A DNA stretch of 64,000 bases from Symbiopectobacterium sp050472005 (GCF_050472005.1 NZ_JBGOGS010000001.1:930001-994000), one strand, 5' to 3'; positions 1 to 9,471 are shown, counted from the stretch's first letter. Numbers and translations: made by a program. Notes: generated by a model from the letters alone, not told the origin.

Positions 1-114
1 GTAGGTAAATACTCCACCATATACCCTGCATCGATGATGACTTGTTGAATATTATGTTTTTTGTGAAAAGTTGCATTGTCCATCACGATTACACTGTTTT
101 TAGGGAGCCTGTAC
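1..114 (-). pseudogene. IS630-A transposase fragment, cut by window edge and by IS256-A
   Basis: The minus strand encodes part of the catalytic domain of an IS630 transposase, including V-M-D-N-A-T-F-H (second catalytic Asp) and D-A-G-Y-M-V-E-Y. It is nearly identical to the corresponding part of the complete copies at 15061-15939 and 20246-21218. It stops at about 114, where IS256-A begins, so this is a remnant only. Confidence 0.85.
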
Positions 115-717
115 ACGAGATTGTGTAATTGCCTGATTTTGATATGTTCAATCCAACATCAAAAGCAGGTTACTTTATGGACGAAAAACAGTTACAGGCT
201 CTGGCTAACGAGCTGGCCAAAAATCTCAAAACCCCTGACGCTCTCAACCAGTTTGATCGCCTGCTGAAAAAGATCAGCGTTGAAGCTGCCCTTAATGCTG
301 AAATGACCCATCACCTCGGGCATGAGAAGCCCCAATCCAAATCTGGAACTAACACGCGCAATGGCTACTCCACAAAGACTGTTACCACCGGAGATGGTCC
401 GCTGGAACTGCGTACACCACGTGATCGTGATGGTTCCTTTGAACCGCAACTGCTGAAGAAGAACCAGACCCTGCTCACCGGGATGGATAACCATATTTTA
501 TCGTTGTATGCCAAAGGGATGACCACCCGCGAAATTGCCGCTGCGTTCAAAGAACTGTATGACGCGGATGTCTCACCCGCCCTGCTATCGAAGGTCACCG
601 ATGCCGTTATGGAGCAGGTTGTTGAGTGGCAAAATCGCCCCTTGGATGCGGTTTATCCCATTGTTTACCTTGACTGTATCGTTCTGAAAGTCCGGCAGGA
701 CAGCCGCGTTATCAATA
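115..717 (+). pseudogene. IS256-A transposase, N-terminal part
   Basis: This is the 5' end of an IS256-family (mutator type, IS285-like) element. The terminal repeat begins at 115 with GAGCCTGTACACGAGATTG. The transposase probably starts at ATG 177 (M-D-E-K-Q-L-Q-A-L) and shows the family zinc-knuckle-like region G-H-E-K...N-T-R-N-G-Y and the first catalytic Asp in Y-L-D-C-I. The frame breaks at 717, where MITE1 sits. The missing 3' part of the same element type is at 13698-14075, with a matching inverted end. The reading frame happens to stay open through MITE1 and on into IS4 sequence, which gives a chimeric ORF ending at 896 with no expected function. Confidence 0.88.
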
Positions 718-809
718 TAGCCAACCGACTTAAAAATGATTACAGCCAATGCCCTGATATGTGGCAAAAAAATACAGCTAATTGTTATCAAAATAATGTC
801 GCTTGGCTA
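718..809 (+). repeat. MITE1 copy 1 (92 bp, forward)
   Basis: Core begins TAGCCAACCGAC and ends GTCGCTTGGCTA, flanked by TA on both sides. The left flank is IS256-A and the right flank is IS4, so this copy marks a chimeric junction rather than a simple insertion. Confidence 0.9.
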
Positions 810-1315
810 TATCGGGCATATGCGCACATTAATCTCCCAAGGAATATGTTGGCTTATCCGGGGAAAGGAAGGGCATCGTGCCGAGTGGGGCGGTGACACC
901 CGTAAAATTGGTGAAATTGCAGACGATCTGCCATTTATCTCAAACGGACTGCTTGGCTGGAAAGGGAAAAAAGCCAATATGGAGATCGGGGAAACATCCA
1001 TGATCATAACGCGAACAGCAAAACCGAAGCGGAAAGACAAGAACACCGGACGGCAAGTGAAAGTTCAGCCAGGCGTAGCTCTGACACTCAGATTAGTTGT
1101 GGTTCGCCTTACCGATACTCACGGTAAATTTATCGGACGCTGGACGCTGCTCACAAACGTTAGCAACGAGCTCACCAGCGCAGAAGTCGCTCGCTGGTAT
1201 TACTGGCGCTGGGGTATTGAATCCTTTTTTAAGCTGCTGAAAGGTGCCGGTCATAATGTAGAAAAATGGCTTCAGCGCAGTGCTGGTGCCCTGCTACGCA
1301 GGTTATTGATAGCTA
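810..1315 (+). pseudogene. IS4-family transposase fragment A
   Basis: An internal-to-C-terminal piece of an IS4 transposase bounded by MITE1 at both ends. It contains the family signature Y-Y-W-R-W-G-I-E-S-F-F-K-L-L-K (the YREK motif holding the catalytic Glu). Compared with the longer copy at 12729-13697, this piece keeps a Trp codon (C-W-L-I-R) where the other copy has TGA. Both ends coincide with TA dinucleotides of the IS4 sequence, consistent with MITE1 target sites. Confidence 0.85.
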
Positions 1316-1407
1316 TAGCCAAGCGACATTATTTTGATAACAATTAGCTGTATTTTTTTGCCACATATCAGGGCATTGGCTGTAATCATTTTTAAGTCGG
1401 TTGGCTA
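1316..1407 (-). repeat. MITE1 copy 2 (92 bp, reverse)
   Basis: Core TAGCCAAGCGAC to GTCGGTTGGCTA with TA on both sides. Left flank IS4, right flank IS903-like transposase: another chimeric junction. Confidence 0.9.
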
Positions 1408-1991
1408 TATCGTAAGCGCCGTCAGCCGATGCCTCTCTGATTTTCCGGTGGGTCTGGTTTATCAGCGCCGGTAGAGCTTGGGCATCAGTCGTACCACTGA
1501 GCGACAAATCCGCACAGATAATCTCATGCGTCACACTGTCTACTGCCAGGTGCAGCTTACGCTATACACTGCGTCTGTCGGCACCATGCTGCCGGACTTT
1601 CCATTCGCCTTCGCCAAAGACCTTCAGGCCGGTTCCATCAATGACCAGATGTGAGATTTCAGCACGGGTTGGCGTTTTTATGCTGATGTTCACTGTCTTT
1701 GCTCGCTTGCTGAGCAGCGAATAGTCTGGACAATGGAGCGACAATTTAATCAGTTTAAAAATCGAGTTACCAAAGCCCTGTAAAGCCCTCAATGAAAGGC
1801 CAAACACGCGTTTCATCATCAGGACTGTGGTGATGGTCATATCTGAGTAGTGGAGCGGTCGTCCACGCCGTTCAGTAGTGTTTTTTTCCGTCCATGCAGA
1901 ATGGCTGATTCATCTAGCCATACGGTTAGAGAACCGCGCTGCTTGAGGGCCTTGTTATAAGAGGGCCAGTTGGTGATTTTAAAATTTTGTT
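1408..1991 (-). pseudogene. IS903-like transposase fragment (copy 3)
   Basis: The minus strand encodes part of an IS5-family, IS903-type transposase (V-I-D-G-T-G-L-K-V-F-G-E-G-E-W and E-A-S-A-D-G-A-Y-D). It lacks the start region, which MITE2 replaces at 1992, and the C-terminal third, which MITE1 replaces. Unlike the two full-length copies at 10280 and 11607, the codon after A-D-G-A is TAC (Tyr), not TAG, so this remnant represents the unmutated form. A separate in-frame stop near 1563 also breaks it. Confidence 0.85.
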
Positions 1992-2258
1992 GGCTTTGTT
2001 GAATAAATAGATTTTATGCTGGCAGCCCAGCGAAACGACGGATCCTTGCAACGTAAAATCATGCAGTTATAGCCAACCGACTTAAAAATGATTACAGCCA
2101 ATGCCCTGATATGTGGCAAAAAAATACAGCTAGTTGTTATCAAAATAATGTCGCTTGGCTATAGGCCTCATGAGAAAAGTGTACACCTGAGATGACAAGC
2201 ATTTTCAACCAAAACTGGCATGGAAAAACAGCATGATTACCTATTATTCAACAAAGCC
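1992..2258 (+). repeat. MITE2 copy 1 with nested MITE1
   Basis: A 173-bp element without coding capacity whose ends are GGCTTTGTTGAATAAATAGA and its inverse, as in the IS903-like copies. A MITE1 (2070-2161) sits inside it at a TA. The left flank is IS903-like DNA and the right flank is two bases from the argE stop codon. Confidence 0.85.
2070..2161 (+). repeat. MITE1 copy 3, clean insertion in MITE2
   Basis: Removing the 92-bp core plus one TA restores the uninterrupted MITE2 sequence seen at 9472, 9699 and 28075. This defines the exact element ends and the TA target duplication. Confidence 0.93.
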
Positions 2259-2260
2259 GT

Positions 2261-3409
2261 TTACCGGCAGAAATGTTGCACCATCTGGGTGATCAACTTA
2301 TGCGTTGGGGCGATAAATGCGGTGTCGATATATTCATCAGGCTGGTGGGCTTGTTCGATCGAACCGGGGCCGAGCACCAGAGTCGGGCACAGCGTCTGGA
2401 TAAACGGCGCTTCGGTGCAGTAGTTCACCACATCCGTGGGCACGCCCAGTAATTTCTCAATCACCCCTACCAAGGCGTGATCCACTGGGCATTCATAGCC
2501 GGGGATCGGCGGATGCAGCTCGCTGACGCTCACGCGTCCTAGCCAACGCTCGCTCACTGGCGCCAGCGCTTCTGTCACCAGACCGTTTAAATCGTTCAGC
2601 GTTAATCCTGGAAGTGGGCGGATATCCATATGCAATTCACAGCAGGCACAGATGCGATTGGCAGCATCGCCACCGTGAATATGGCCGAAATTCATGGTTG
2701 GATAGGGGATATGGAACGCCGCGTTGTGATAACGGGTTTGCAGCGTATTGCGCAACACCATCAAGTGGGAGATGGCACCGTGCATCAGTTCGATAGCGTT
2801 TACGCCGCGCGAAGGATCGCTTGAATGGCCGGATTGCCCCTGAATCCGCACTGCGTTTGACATATGGCCTTTGTGGGCACGAATCGGTTTCAACGATGTT
2901 GGTTCGCCAATGATGGCGCAGTCCGGGCGTATCTGCGTAGATTCAGAAAAATATTTGGCGCCCGCCATGGTGGTCTCTTCATCGGCGGTGGCCAGCACGT
3001 AAATCGGTTTGGTCAGCGTTACCGGATCGATGTCGCGCAGCGCATCCAGAATGAAGGCGAAGAAGCCTTTCATATCCGCAGTGCCCAGCCCGTAAAGCTT
3101 GTTATCGTGTTCTGTCAGGGTAAAGGGATCGCGCGTCCAGCGGCCATCATCAAACGGCACCGTATCGGTATGCCCGGCCAGCAGCAAGCCCCCCAAGCCT
3201 TGGCCGATGCATGCCAGCAGATTGAATTTATGCCGCGTACCGGGCACTGGCTGTACCTCAACGTGAAAGCCCAAATCGGCAAACCATCCGGCGAGCAGAT
3301 TGATTAATGCTTCATTGCTCTGATCGAGCGCCTGATCGGTAGCGCTGATGGAAGACGTCGCGATCAACGCCCGATACAGCTCAATAAATGGGGGTAAATT
3401 CATCTTCAC
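2261..3409 (-). CDS. argE: acetylornithine deacetylase
   Basis: Hydrolyses N2-acetyl-L-ornithine to ornithine and acetate in cytosolic arginine biosynthesis. The 382-residue M20 metallopeptidase closely follows Escherichia coli ArgE (383 aa). Zinc and catalytic residues are present: H80 and D82 in G-H-T-D-T-V-P-F-D, D112 in A-D-M-K-G-F-F, E144/E145 in A-D-E-E-T, and E169 in G-E-P-T. The start at ATG 3409 matches the enzyme family. It is transcribed divergently from argCBH, the usual enterobacterial arrangement. MITE2 lies immediately after the stop codon, so the gene is intact but its native terminator is gone. Confidence 0.96.
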   Translation of the reverse strand: MKMNLPPFIELYRALIATSSISATDQALDQSNEALINLLAGWFADLGFHVEVQPVPGTRHKFNLLACIGQGLGGLLLAGHTDTVPFDDGRWTRDPFTLTEHDNKLYGLGTADMKGFFAFILDALRDIDPVTLTKPIYVLATADEETTMAGAKYFSESTQIRPDCAIIGEPTSLKPIRAHKGHMSNAVRIQGQSGHSSDPSRGVNAIELMHGAISHLMVLRNTLQTRYHNAAFHIPYPTMNFGHIHGGDAANRICACCELHMDIRPLPGLTLNDLNGLVTEALAPVSERWLGRVSVSELHPPIPGYECPVDHALVGVIEKLLGVPTDVVNYCTEAPFIQTLCPTLVLGPGSIEQAHQPDEYIDTAFIAPTHKLITQMVQHFCR

Positions 3410-3411
3410 TG

Positions 3412-3440
3412 TTGACAGCCTTATGTTAGGATAGTATTAA
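3412..3440 (+). promoter_or_regulatory. putative argCBH promoter
   Basis: TTGACA at 3412-3417 and TATTAA at 3435-3440 are separated by 17 bp. The -10 overlaps the first ARG box, consistent with repression by ArgR. Confidence 0.55.
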
Positions 3441-3473
3441 TACTAATGCATTTATTTTGAATAAAAATGCAAT
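3435..3473 (+). promoter_or_regulatory. two tandem ARG boxes (ArgR operator)
   Basis: Box 1 is 3435-3452 (TATTAATACTAATGCATT) and box 2 is 3456-3473 (TTTGAATAAAAATGCAAT). They are spaced by 3 bp, the standard spacing for one ArgR hexamer. Box 2 differs from the 18-bp palindromic consensus at about one fixed position, box 1 at about three. The site lies between the divergent argE and argC starts and probably controls both. Confidence 0.8.
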
Positions 3474-3650
3474 AACGCGTAGCAAAAGGAAACTGTTTCT
3501 AACCCTTGGATGAGACATTACCTGATAGTCTACACTTGCACCGGTCGAATACCGTTAGCGGATTTGGGGTTTTGTAGATACCCTGTTTTAACGACATTGT
3601 TTTTAACGATGCACTGTTTACATTATTTTAGTGGAAGGTATGCAGATCCC

Positions 3651-4655
3651 ATGCTGAATACGTTGATTGTTGGCGCAAGCGGTTATACTGGCGCTGAACT
3701 TGCACTCTATCTGAATCGTCACCCTCAGATGAACCTTACCGCACTTGCGGTATCCGCGCAGAGCGTTGATGCGGGCAAACGCATTTCTGATCTGCACCCT
3801 CAACTGAAAGGCATCATCGATTTGCCGGTACAGGCGCTGACGGATGCCGCCGAAGCCGCCAAAGGCATCGATGTGGTGTTTCTGGCGACCGACCACAAAG
3901 TGAGTCACGATCTTGCGCCAGTGTTTCTGGCCGCAGGCTGCGTGGTGTTTGATCTCTCAGGTGCGTTTCGCGTGCAGGATGCTGAATTTTATCGCCGCTA
4001 CTACGGTTTCGAGCATCAACACGCTGACTGGCTGGCGCAGGCGGTGTATGGCCTTGCCGAGTTTCAGGCGGAGCGCGTCAAGCAAGCGCAGCTGATTGCC
4101 GTCCCCGGTTGTTACCCGACTGCGTCACAGCTGGCACTGAAACCGCTGGTGGATGCACAACTGCTCAACACCGACCTGTGGCCGGTTATCAATGCAGTCA
4201 GCGGTGTGAGCGGAGCCGGACGTAAAGCGTCGCTCACCAGCAGCTTCTGCGAGGTGAGCTTGCAACCTTATGGCGTGTTCAATCACAGCCATCAACCCGA
4301 AATTGCGACCCACCTGGGCATTCCGGTTATCTTCACGCCGCATCTGGGGAATTTCGTGCGCGGGATTCTGGCGACCATTACCTGTCGCCTGAAGCCGGGG
4401 GTCAGCGCGCAGGATGTGGAGGAAGCTTACCACAATGCCTATCACGACAAACCGCTGGTGCGCCTCTACGATAAAGGGGTTCCGGCGCTAAAATCAGTTG
4501 TTGGCTTGCCGTTTTGTGATATCGGTTTCTCCGTACAGGATGAGCACCTGATTGTGGTCGCCACGGAAGACAACCTGCTTAAAGGCGCGGCGGCGCAAGC
4601 TGTACAGTGCCTGAATATTCGTTTTGGTTTCCCTGAAACCCAATCTTTGCTCTGA
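3651..4655 (+). CDS. argC: N-acetyl-gamma-glutamyl-phosphate reductase
   Basis: NADPH-dependent reduction of N-acetylglutamyl phosphate to the semialdehyde, third step of arginine synthesis. The start is ATG 3651 (M-L-N-T-L-I-V-G-A-S-G-Y), giving 334 aa, the family length; an open extension upstream to 3510 crosses the operator and is not coding. N-terminal Rossmann motif G-A-S-G-Y-T-G, catalytic Cys154 in V-P-G-C-Y-P-T, and conserved H-L-G-N-F-V-R-G are present. First gene of argCBH, 23 bp before argB. No sign of decay. Confidence 0.96.
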   Translation: MLNTLIVGASGYTGAELALYLNRHPQMNLTALAVSAQSVDAGKRISDLHPQLKGIIDLPVQALTDAAEAAKGIDVVFLATDHKVSHDLAPVFLAAGCVVFDLSGAFRVQDAEFYRRYYGFEHQHADWLAQAVYGLAEFQAERVKQAQLIAVPGCYPTASQLALKPLVDAQLLNTDLWPVINAVSGVSGAGRKASLTSSFCEVSLQPYGVFNHSHQPEIATHLGIPVIFTPHLGNFVRGILATITCRLKPGVSAQDVEEAYHNAYHDKPLVRLYDKGVPALKSVVGLPFCDIGFSVQDEHLIVVATEDNLLKGAAAQAVQCLNIRFGFPETQSLL

Positions 4656-4678
4656 CATAATCCTGAGGCACGAAAGCG

Positions 4679-5452
4679 ATGAATCCGTTAATTATCAAAC
4701 TGGGCGGTGTGTTACTGGACAGCGAAGAAGCGCTGGAGCGTCTGTTTACGGCGCTGGTTGCCTATCGTGAGCAATACCAGCGCCCGCTGGTCATTGTGCA
4801 CGGCGGCGGCTGCCTAGTGGATGACCTGATGAAAAAACTGGCGCTACCCGTAGTGAAGAAAAATGGGCTGCGCGTGACACCAGCGGATCAGATCGACATC
4901 ATCACCGGTGCGCTGGCGGGTTCGGCCAATAAAACGCTGCTGGCTTGGGCGAAGAAACACGCCATCAACGCGGTGGGTTTGTGTCTGGTGGATGGCGGCA
5001 TGAGCACGGTAACGCAGTTGGATGAATCCTTGGGTTACGTGGGTAAAGCACAGGCGGGTTCTGCCGATCTGCCCAATGCGCTGCTGAGCGCCGGGTATCT
5101 GCCAATCGTCAGTTCTATCGGCATTACCGAACAAGGCGATTTGATGAACGTTAACGCCGATCAGGCCGCAACCGCGCTCGCGGAGACGCTGGGTGCCGAT
5201 TTAATCCTGTTGTCGGACGTGAGCGGTATCCTCGATGCTAAGGGGCAACGTATTGCGGAAATGACCGCGCAGAAAGCAGAGCAGTTGATTGCGAAGGGGA
5301 TTATTACCGATGGCATGATCGTTAAAGTCAACGCGGCACTGGATGCGGCTCGCGCGCTGGGTCGCCCGGTAGATATCGCCAGTTGGCGTCATGCCGATCA
5401 ACTGCCCGCGCTGTTTAACGGCACGCCGATTGGCACGCGGATTCTGGCGTAA
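4679..5452 (+). CDS. argB: acetylglutamate kinase
   Basis: Phosphorylates N-acetylglutamate with ATP, second step of the arginine pathway. The 257-aa amino acid kinase fold protein matches the E. coli enzyme end to end: N-terminal I-I-K-L-G-G with the catalytic Lys, V-H-G-G-G substrate loop, N-G-L-R-V-T-P, and the C-terminal nucleotide-binding I-T-D-G-M-I-V-K. It lacks the N-terminal extension of arginine-inhibited kinases, so control is expected through ArgR. It follows argC by 23 bp. Confidence 0.96.
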   Translation: MNPLIIKLGGVLLDSEEALERLFTALVAYREQYQRPLVIVHGGGCLVDDLMKKLALPVVKKNGLRVTPADQIDIITGALAGSANKTLLAWAKKHAINAVGLCLVDGGMSTVTQLDESLGYVGKAQAGSADLPNALLSAGYLPIVSSIGITEQGDLMNVNADQAATALAETLGADLILLSDVSGILDAKGQRIAEMTAQKAEQLIAKGIITDGMIVKVNAALDAARALGRPVDIASWRHADQLPALFNGTPIGTRILA

Positions 5453-5473
5453 ATCTGTTAATCTGTAAGGCAT

Positions 5474-5523
5474 TTCCGTTGGCTGAAAGGCAACGGAAGC
5501 GAGCATGCGGGTCCGCCCGCATG
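5474..5523 (+). repeat. two intercistronic hairpins between argB and argH
   Basis: Two perfect 8-bp stems: TTCCGTTG/CAACGGAA (5474-5498) and CATGCGGG/CCCGCATG (5504-5523). There is no T-run, so these are more likely mRNA-stability elements of the REP type than terminators. Confidence 0.6.
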
Positions 5524-5561
5524 GTTACAAGACATTGAAGCACATTTTGGGAGTATCGGTT

Positions 5562-6932
5562 ATGGCGTTGTGGGGCGGTCGTTTCAGTCAGGCGGCAGAT
5601 CAGCGGTTCAAACAATTTAATGACTCGCTGCGGTTTGATTACCGTCTGGCGGAGCAAGATATCATCGGCTCTATCGGCTGGTCAAAAGCGCTGGTGACGG
5701 TCAATGTTCTCAGCGAACAGGAACAGCAGCAGTTAGAGCAGGCGCTGAATGTGCTGCTGGCCAAGGTGCAAGCTGATCCGGAACAGATTCTGCAAAGCGA
5801 CGCCGAAGACATTCATAGCTGGGTAGAGCAGAAAATGATCGATAAAGTGGGTGATTTGGGTAAAAAACTCCACACTGGCCGCAGCCGTAACGATCAGGTC
5901 GCCACCGATCTTAAACTTTGGTGTAAAGCGCAAATCAGCGAACTGCAACTGGCCGTGCGCCAGCTGCGTTCCGCGTTGGTGGCTACCGCTGAAGCGAATC
6001 AGAATGCGGTGATGCCGGGTTACACCCATTTGCAGCGCGCTCAACCGGTGACCTTTGCCCATTGGTGTCTGGCTTACCATGAAATGCTGGCACGCGATGA
6101 AAGCCGCCTGGAAGATACGTTAAAACGCCTTGATGTCAGCCCATTGGGCTGCGGCGCGTTGCCCGGGACGGCCTATCCTATCGATCGTGAGCAGCTAGCA
6201 GGCTGGCTGGGTTTTGCGTCTGCCACGCGTAACAGTCTGGACACGGTGTCAGACCGCGATCACGTGCTGGAACTGCTCTCTAATGCCTCGATAGGCATGG
6301 TGCACCTGTCACGCTTTGCCGAGGATCTGATCTTCTTCAACAGCGGTGAATCCGGATTTGTTGAGCTGTCCGATCGTGTGACCTCCGGTTCATCCCTGAT
6401 GCCGCAAAAGAAAAACCCGGATGCGCTGGAGCTGATCCGCGGTAAATCGGGTCGAGTGCAAGGCGCGCTGACCAGCATGATGATGACGCTCAAAGGCTTG
6501 CCGCTGGCGTACAACAAGGACATGCAGGAAGACAAAGAAGGGCTGTTCGACGCGCTCGATACTTGGCGTGACTGTCTGATGATGGCGGCACTGGTGTTGG
6601 AAGGCATTCAGGTCCGTCGTCCGCGCTGCCAGGAAGCGGCGCAGCAGGGTTACGCCAATGCGACCGAACTGGCAGACTATCTTGTGGCAAAAGGCGTTCC
6701 GTTCCGCGAAGCGCACCACATTGTCGGTGAGGCCGTGGTGGAAGCTATTCGGCAGGGTAAGCCGCTGGAAGCATTGCCGCTGGCGGATTTGCAGAAATTC
6801 AGTGCCACCATTGGCGATGACGTGTATCCCATCCTGTCGCTGCAATCCTGTTTGGAAAAACGCGCGGCCAAAGGCGGTGTGTCACCGCAGCAGGTCGCAC
6901 AGGCGATTGCCGATGCCAAAGAGCGTCTGTAG
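5562..6932 (+). CDS. argH: argininosuccinate lyase
   Basis: Splits argininosuccinate into arginine and fumarate, the last step of the pathway. ATG 5562, preceded by GGGAG, gives 456 aa as in E. coli; an upstream open extension to 5505 runs over the hairpins and is rejected. The fumarase/aspartase superfamily signature G-S-S-L-M-P-Q-K-K-N-P is intact, with T-G-R-S-R-N-D-Q near the N terminus and the T-H-L-Q-R-A-Q-P motif. Third gene of argCBH. IS remnants begin 25 bp after the stop. Confidence 0.96.
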   Translation: MALWGGRFSQAADQRFKQFNDSLRFDYRLAEQDIIGSIGWSKALVTVNVLSEQEQQQLEQALNVLLAKVQADPEQILQSDAEDIHSWVEQKMIDKVGDLGKKLHTGRSRNDQVATDLKLWCKAQISELQLAVRQLRSALVATAEANQNAVMPGYTHLQRAQPVTFAHWCLAYHEMLARDESRLEDTLKRLDVSPLGCGALPGTAYPIDREQLAGWLGFASATRNSLDTVSDRDHVLELLSNASIGMVHLSRFAEDLIFFNSGESGFVELSDRVTSGSSLMPQKKNPDALELIRGKSGRVQGALTSMMMTLKGLPLAYNKDMQEDKEGLFDALDTWRDCLMMAALVLEGIQVRRPRCQEAAQQGYANATELADYLVAKGVPFREAHHIVGEAVVEAIRQGKPLEALPLADLQKFSATIGDDVYPILSLQSCLEKRAAKGGVSPQQVAQAIADAKERL

Positions 6933-6957
6933 CGCTGATAGCGCTCTGTCACCTGTA

Positions 6958-7017
6958 TAGCTAAACGACTTAATTTTGATTACATTATTTAAATGAGCTA
7001 TTCAATTGGAGTTATTA
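6958..7017 (+). mobile_element. IS630-A 5' end remnant
   Basis: About 60 bp identical in layout to the left end of the full copy at 15061: TAGCTAAACGACTTAATTTT followed by the first transposase codons (M-S-Y-S-I). It is cut at 7018 by the end of IS256-B. Confidence 0.85.
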
Positions 7018-7037
7018 GCAAATCAGGTGTATGGCGA

Positions 7038-9210
7038 TCAGGCTACGTTCCGCTCTGATGCTTCGTGAATCTGTCCTCCATCCTTAAATTGGACGTTGCT
7101 TACAACCAGGGTCAGCAGGTCAAATCCTCTTAGTCGGTTCCAGCTTTTCTGAGCTGACTGGAGCAGCTTAAATACCATTGACAGGGTTGTTTCTCTCGAA
7201 CCACCGTTCTTCGCGCCTCTGCTTCGTAGCCTCACAGTCGCAAAAGCCGATTCAATCGGATTTGTCGTTCTTATTGACGCCCAGTGCTCTGACGGGAAGT
7301 TGTAGAATGCCAACAGTTCTTCTCGAACTTTCTCCAGCTTCTTCATCGCTGAAGGATACTTCGCTGAAAACCTTGCCAACAAAACATCAAAGGCTTCATT
7401 AGCGGCATCACGGCTCTCTGCTAGCCAAACCTCCCGCAGCTCAGCCTTAACTTTCGGTTGCATGGCTTTGGGGAGTGAAGCCAACACATTAGCGGTTTTG
7501 TGCACCCAACAGCGTTGGTGCTGCGTGTCCGGGAATATCTTTGCCATTGCATTCCAAAAACCAAGGGCACCGTCTCCCGTAGCCAGCTTGGGAGATACGG
7601 TTAGGCCACGTGCTCGCAGGCCATTAAGAAGTTCGGCCCAGTTTGCTTCTGACTCTCGATAACCATCTTCGACCGCAACCAGCTCCTTACGTCCATGCTC
7701 AGTGACGCCGATAATGACCAGCAGGCAAAGGTGATCATCTTGCCTGACATGGCTGTATATGCCATCGGCCCAGAAATAAACGTAGCGCGTATCGCTTAAA
7801 TCACGCAGGCACCATTGCCTGTGCTCTTCAAGCCATTGCTGTTTCAGTCTGCTGATGGTACTGGCAGAGAGGCCATTAGCTTTTTCACCGAGAAGCGCCC
7901 TCAGGGCTTCGTGAAAATCACCGGTGGATATGCCTCGCAGGTACAGCCATGGTAGCAACTCTTCGACGCTTTTTGCACGTTTCAGATAAGGCGGCAACAA
8001 CGCGCTGTTGAAGCATATTCCGTTGCCGCTGCGATCCCTGACCTTAGGCACTTTAATTTCAACATCCCCAATACCCGCCCGTCTGTATGGTTCGCTGTGG
8101 CAAATAGCCGTTACGAACGACAGCATGACGCCCGTCGTCAAGGCGGCGTTCAGCATGTTGTTGCAGCATGGCTTCGAGCTCAACCTCAACGGCGGCAGCT
8201 ATCAGCTGCCTGGCACCATTACGAATGAGTTCATGCAAGGGATCACCGGCAATATCTGGTTCTGCGGAGACCTATAGGGTAGGCTGTGTCCCTTAATTGC
8301 GTAACCGGCGGTAAAACAAGCGGATGCAGCCCAGTTTCACCATTGCTAGATAGCTTCTTGCCATTTTTTCATAACGTGTGGCGATCCGTCGATATTCCTT
8401 TAAACGGCCAAAACACCTTTCCACAACGTTGCGGCGGCGATAAGCATCACGATCAAGTTGCGAGCGTCCATCTGAAGCCAGTTTTTCATTTGATTTTCGG
8501 GAAATAACCGTTTTTATCCCTCTTTTTTCAACTCGTTACGTAGTGCATTCCCAGAGTAGGCTTTGTCAGTCAGTACTGCATGGCCACGACGCTTCATGCT
8601 GCCGTTCTGGCGTTGCACGCCAATTCCGTCCAGGAGTCGTAACGCAAACAGGCTTTCGTGACCCTGCCCAGCACTCAGTACGATGTTTAGCGGGATGCCG
8701 CTTCCGTCAGTCGCCATGTGGATTTTGGTGCCATAACCACCTCGTGAGCGACCCAAGCTATTATCGTTGGTAATATCGAGATGTTTTTTTGAGCGCCAGC
8801 CGCACATTTGAGCGCACGGATATTACTGCCATCCAGCGCAGTGGCTGACCAGTCAACAAGTCCATGAGCATCAAGAAATGAAAGTAACTTATTGAAAATA
8901 ATGTTAATGATTCAAGACTTTGACCATCTATTGAAACAGTTATAAACGATTTTCCATGGGCCGTAACGTTCAGGTAAATCACGCCATGGTGCACCTTAAC
9001 ACAGTATCCAGAACATGCCGTTGAAGATTTTTCGATGTTCTGCCCATGGCCGGCCGGCCCGCGGAGATGTCAAAACGGTTGGCAACAAGGGCTCAATGAT
9101 TGCCCATGCTTCATCAGAAAGATCGTAGCGAGCCATAATCAAAAGTGTCGTAGAAACAGATGGATACTATAGCTCAAGCAATTAAAGGACACAGCCTAGA
9201 CTTTTTCATG
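7038..9210 (-). pseudogene. IS256-B transposase, multiply disrupted
   Basis: Mutator-type DDE transposase. Catalytic residues are visible in Y-F-W-A-D-G-I-Y-S, A-T-G-D-G-A-L-G and T-N-P-I-E-S-A-F-A-T-V-R. The reading frame starts at ATG 9210 (M-K-K-S-T-L), meets an in-frame TAG, is split by the IS5 at 9197/8281, continues as D-I-A-G-D-P-L-H-E-L, and shifts frame near 8085-8092 where CGGG is duplicated. The remaining 7038-8189 frame is open and encodes the whole catalytic part, but without a proper N terminus. Confidence 0.85.
8282..9196 (-). mobile_element. IS5-family (IS427-like) element with decayed transposase
   Basis: 915 bp with inverted ends GGCTGTGTCCCTTAATTGC and GCAATTAAAGGACACAGCC and a TA duplication at 8280-8281 and 9197-9198. 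The minus strand encodes a transposase beginning M-A-R-Y-D-L-S-D-E-A-W at 9137, with catalytic blocks A-L-D-G-S-N-I-R and V-L-T-D-K-A-Y-S-G and the C-terminal E-R-C-F-G-R-L-K. Stops after F-W-I-L-C and W-S-K-S, and at least two frame changes, make it non-functional. It is nested inside IS256-B. Confidence 0.85.
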
Positions 9211-9308
9211 GGGTATCATCTCTCTGTTGTTGAAATCATCCACGAAATCAATCAGCAGGATACGCCACTCTCCCCGAAACCCCGTACACCAGAAATGAGC
9301 ATAACTCC

Positions 9309-9471
9309 ATCACCTGTCAGCTGATTTATTTTGCCTAACAAGCTCGTCATACGGGCAGATGCAGTCAGCGAAGCCTCAGGATTGTCTACGCCCGATGAGA
9401 TTTGGGACAATGGAGATAAAGCAAAAGGCTCGGATGCCAATTGCGGTTTATTGGCATCTTGTGGTGTCCGG
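9309..9471 (-). pseudogene. probable SipB/IpaB-type translocator fragment
   Basis: An open stretch reading S-S-G-V-D-N-P-E-A-S-L-T...R-M-T-S-L-L-G-K-I-N-Q-L-T-G-D. The L-L-G-K-x-x-x-L-x-G-D block resembles the N-terminal region of SPI-1-type translocators (SipB, YspB). The reading direction and the place after sctR and sctS match the spaP-spaQ-spaR-spaS-sicA-sipB order, with the middle deleted. Both ends are cut by elements. The assignment rests on a short match and on context and is tentative. Confidence 0.4.

Larger units (their letters stand above)
7018..9308 (-). mobile_element. IS256-B element, interrupted by an IS5
   Basis: The ends form an imperfect inverted repeat: GGAGTTATTAGCAAATCAGG at 7018 and, on the other strand, GGAGTTATGCTCATTTCTGG ending at 9308, both followed by a GTGTA block. 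Without the nested IS5 (8282-9196 plus a TA duplication) the element is 1374 bp, normal for IS256. The flanks show no matching duplication; the left flank is IS630-A and the right flank a probable secretion gene, so the locus has been rearranged. Confidence 0.75.

Noticed and set aside
718..809. MITE1 as a structural RNA gene
   Set aside because: Conserved ends with TA duplications and clean excision from four targets identify it as a mobile element.
2614..3307. Open frames on the plus strand opposite argE (for example 147 codons at 2864)
   Set aside because: They are antisense to a conserved gene in GC-rich codons and have no recognisable product.
3510..3650. Upstream extension of argC
   Set aside because: It would cover the ARG-box leader region, and family length and alignment favour ATG 3651.
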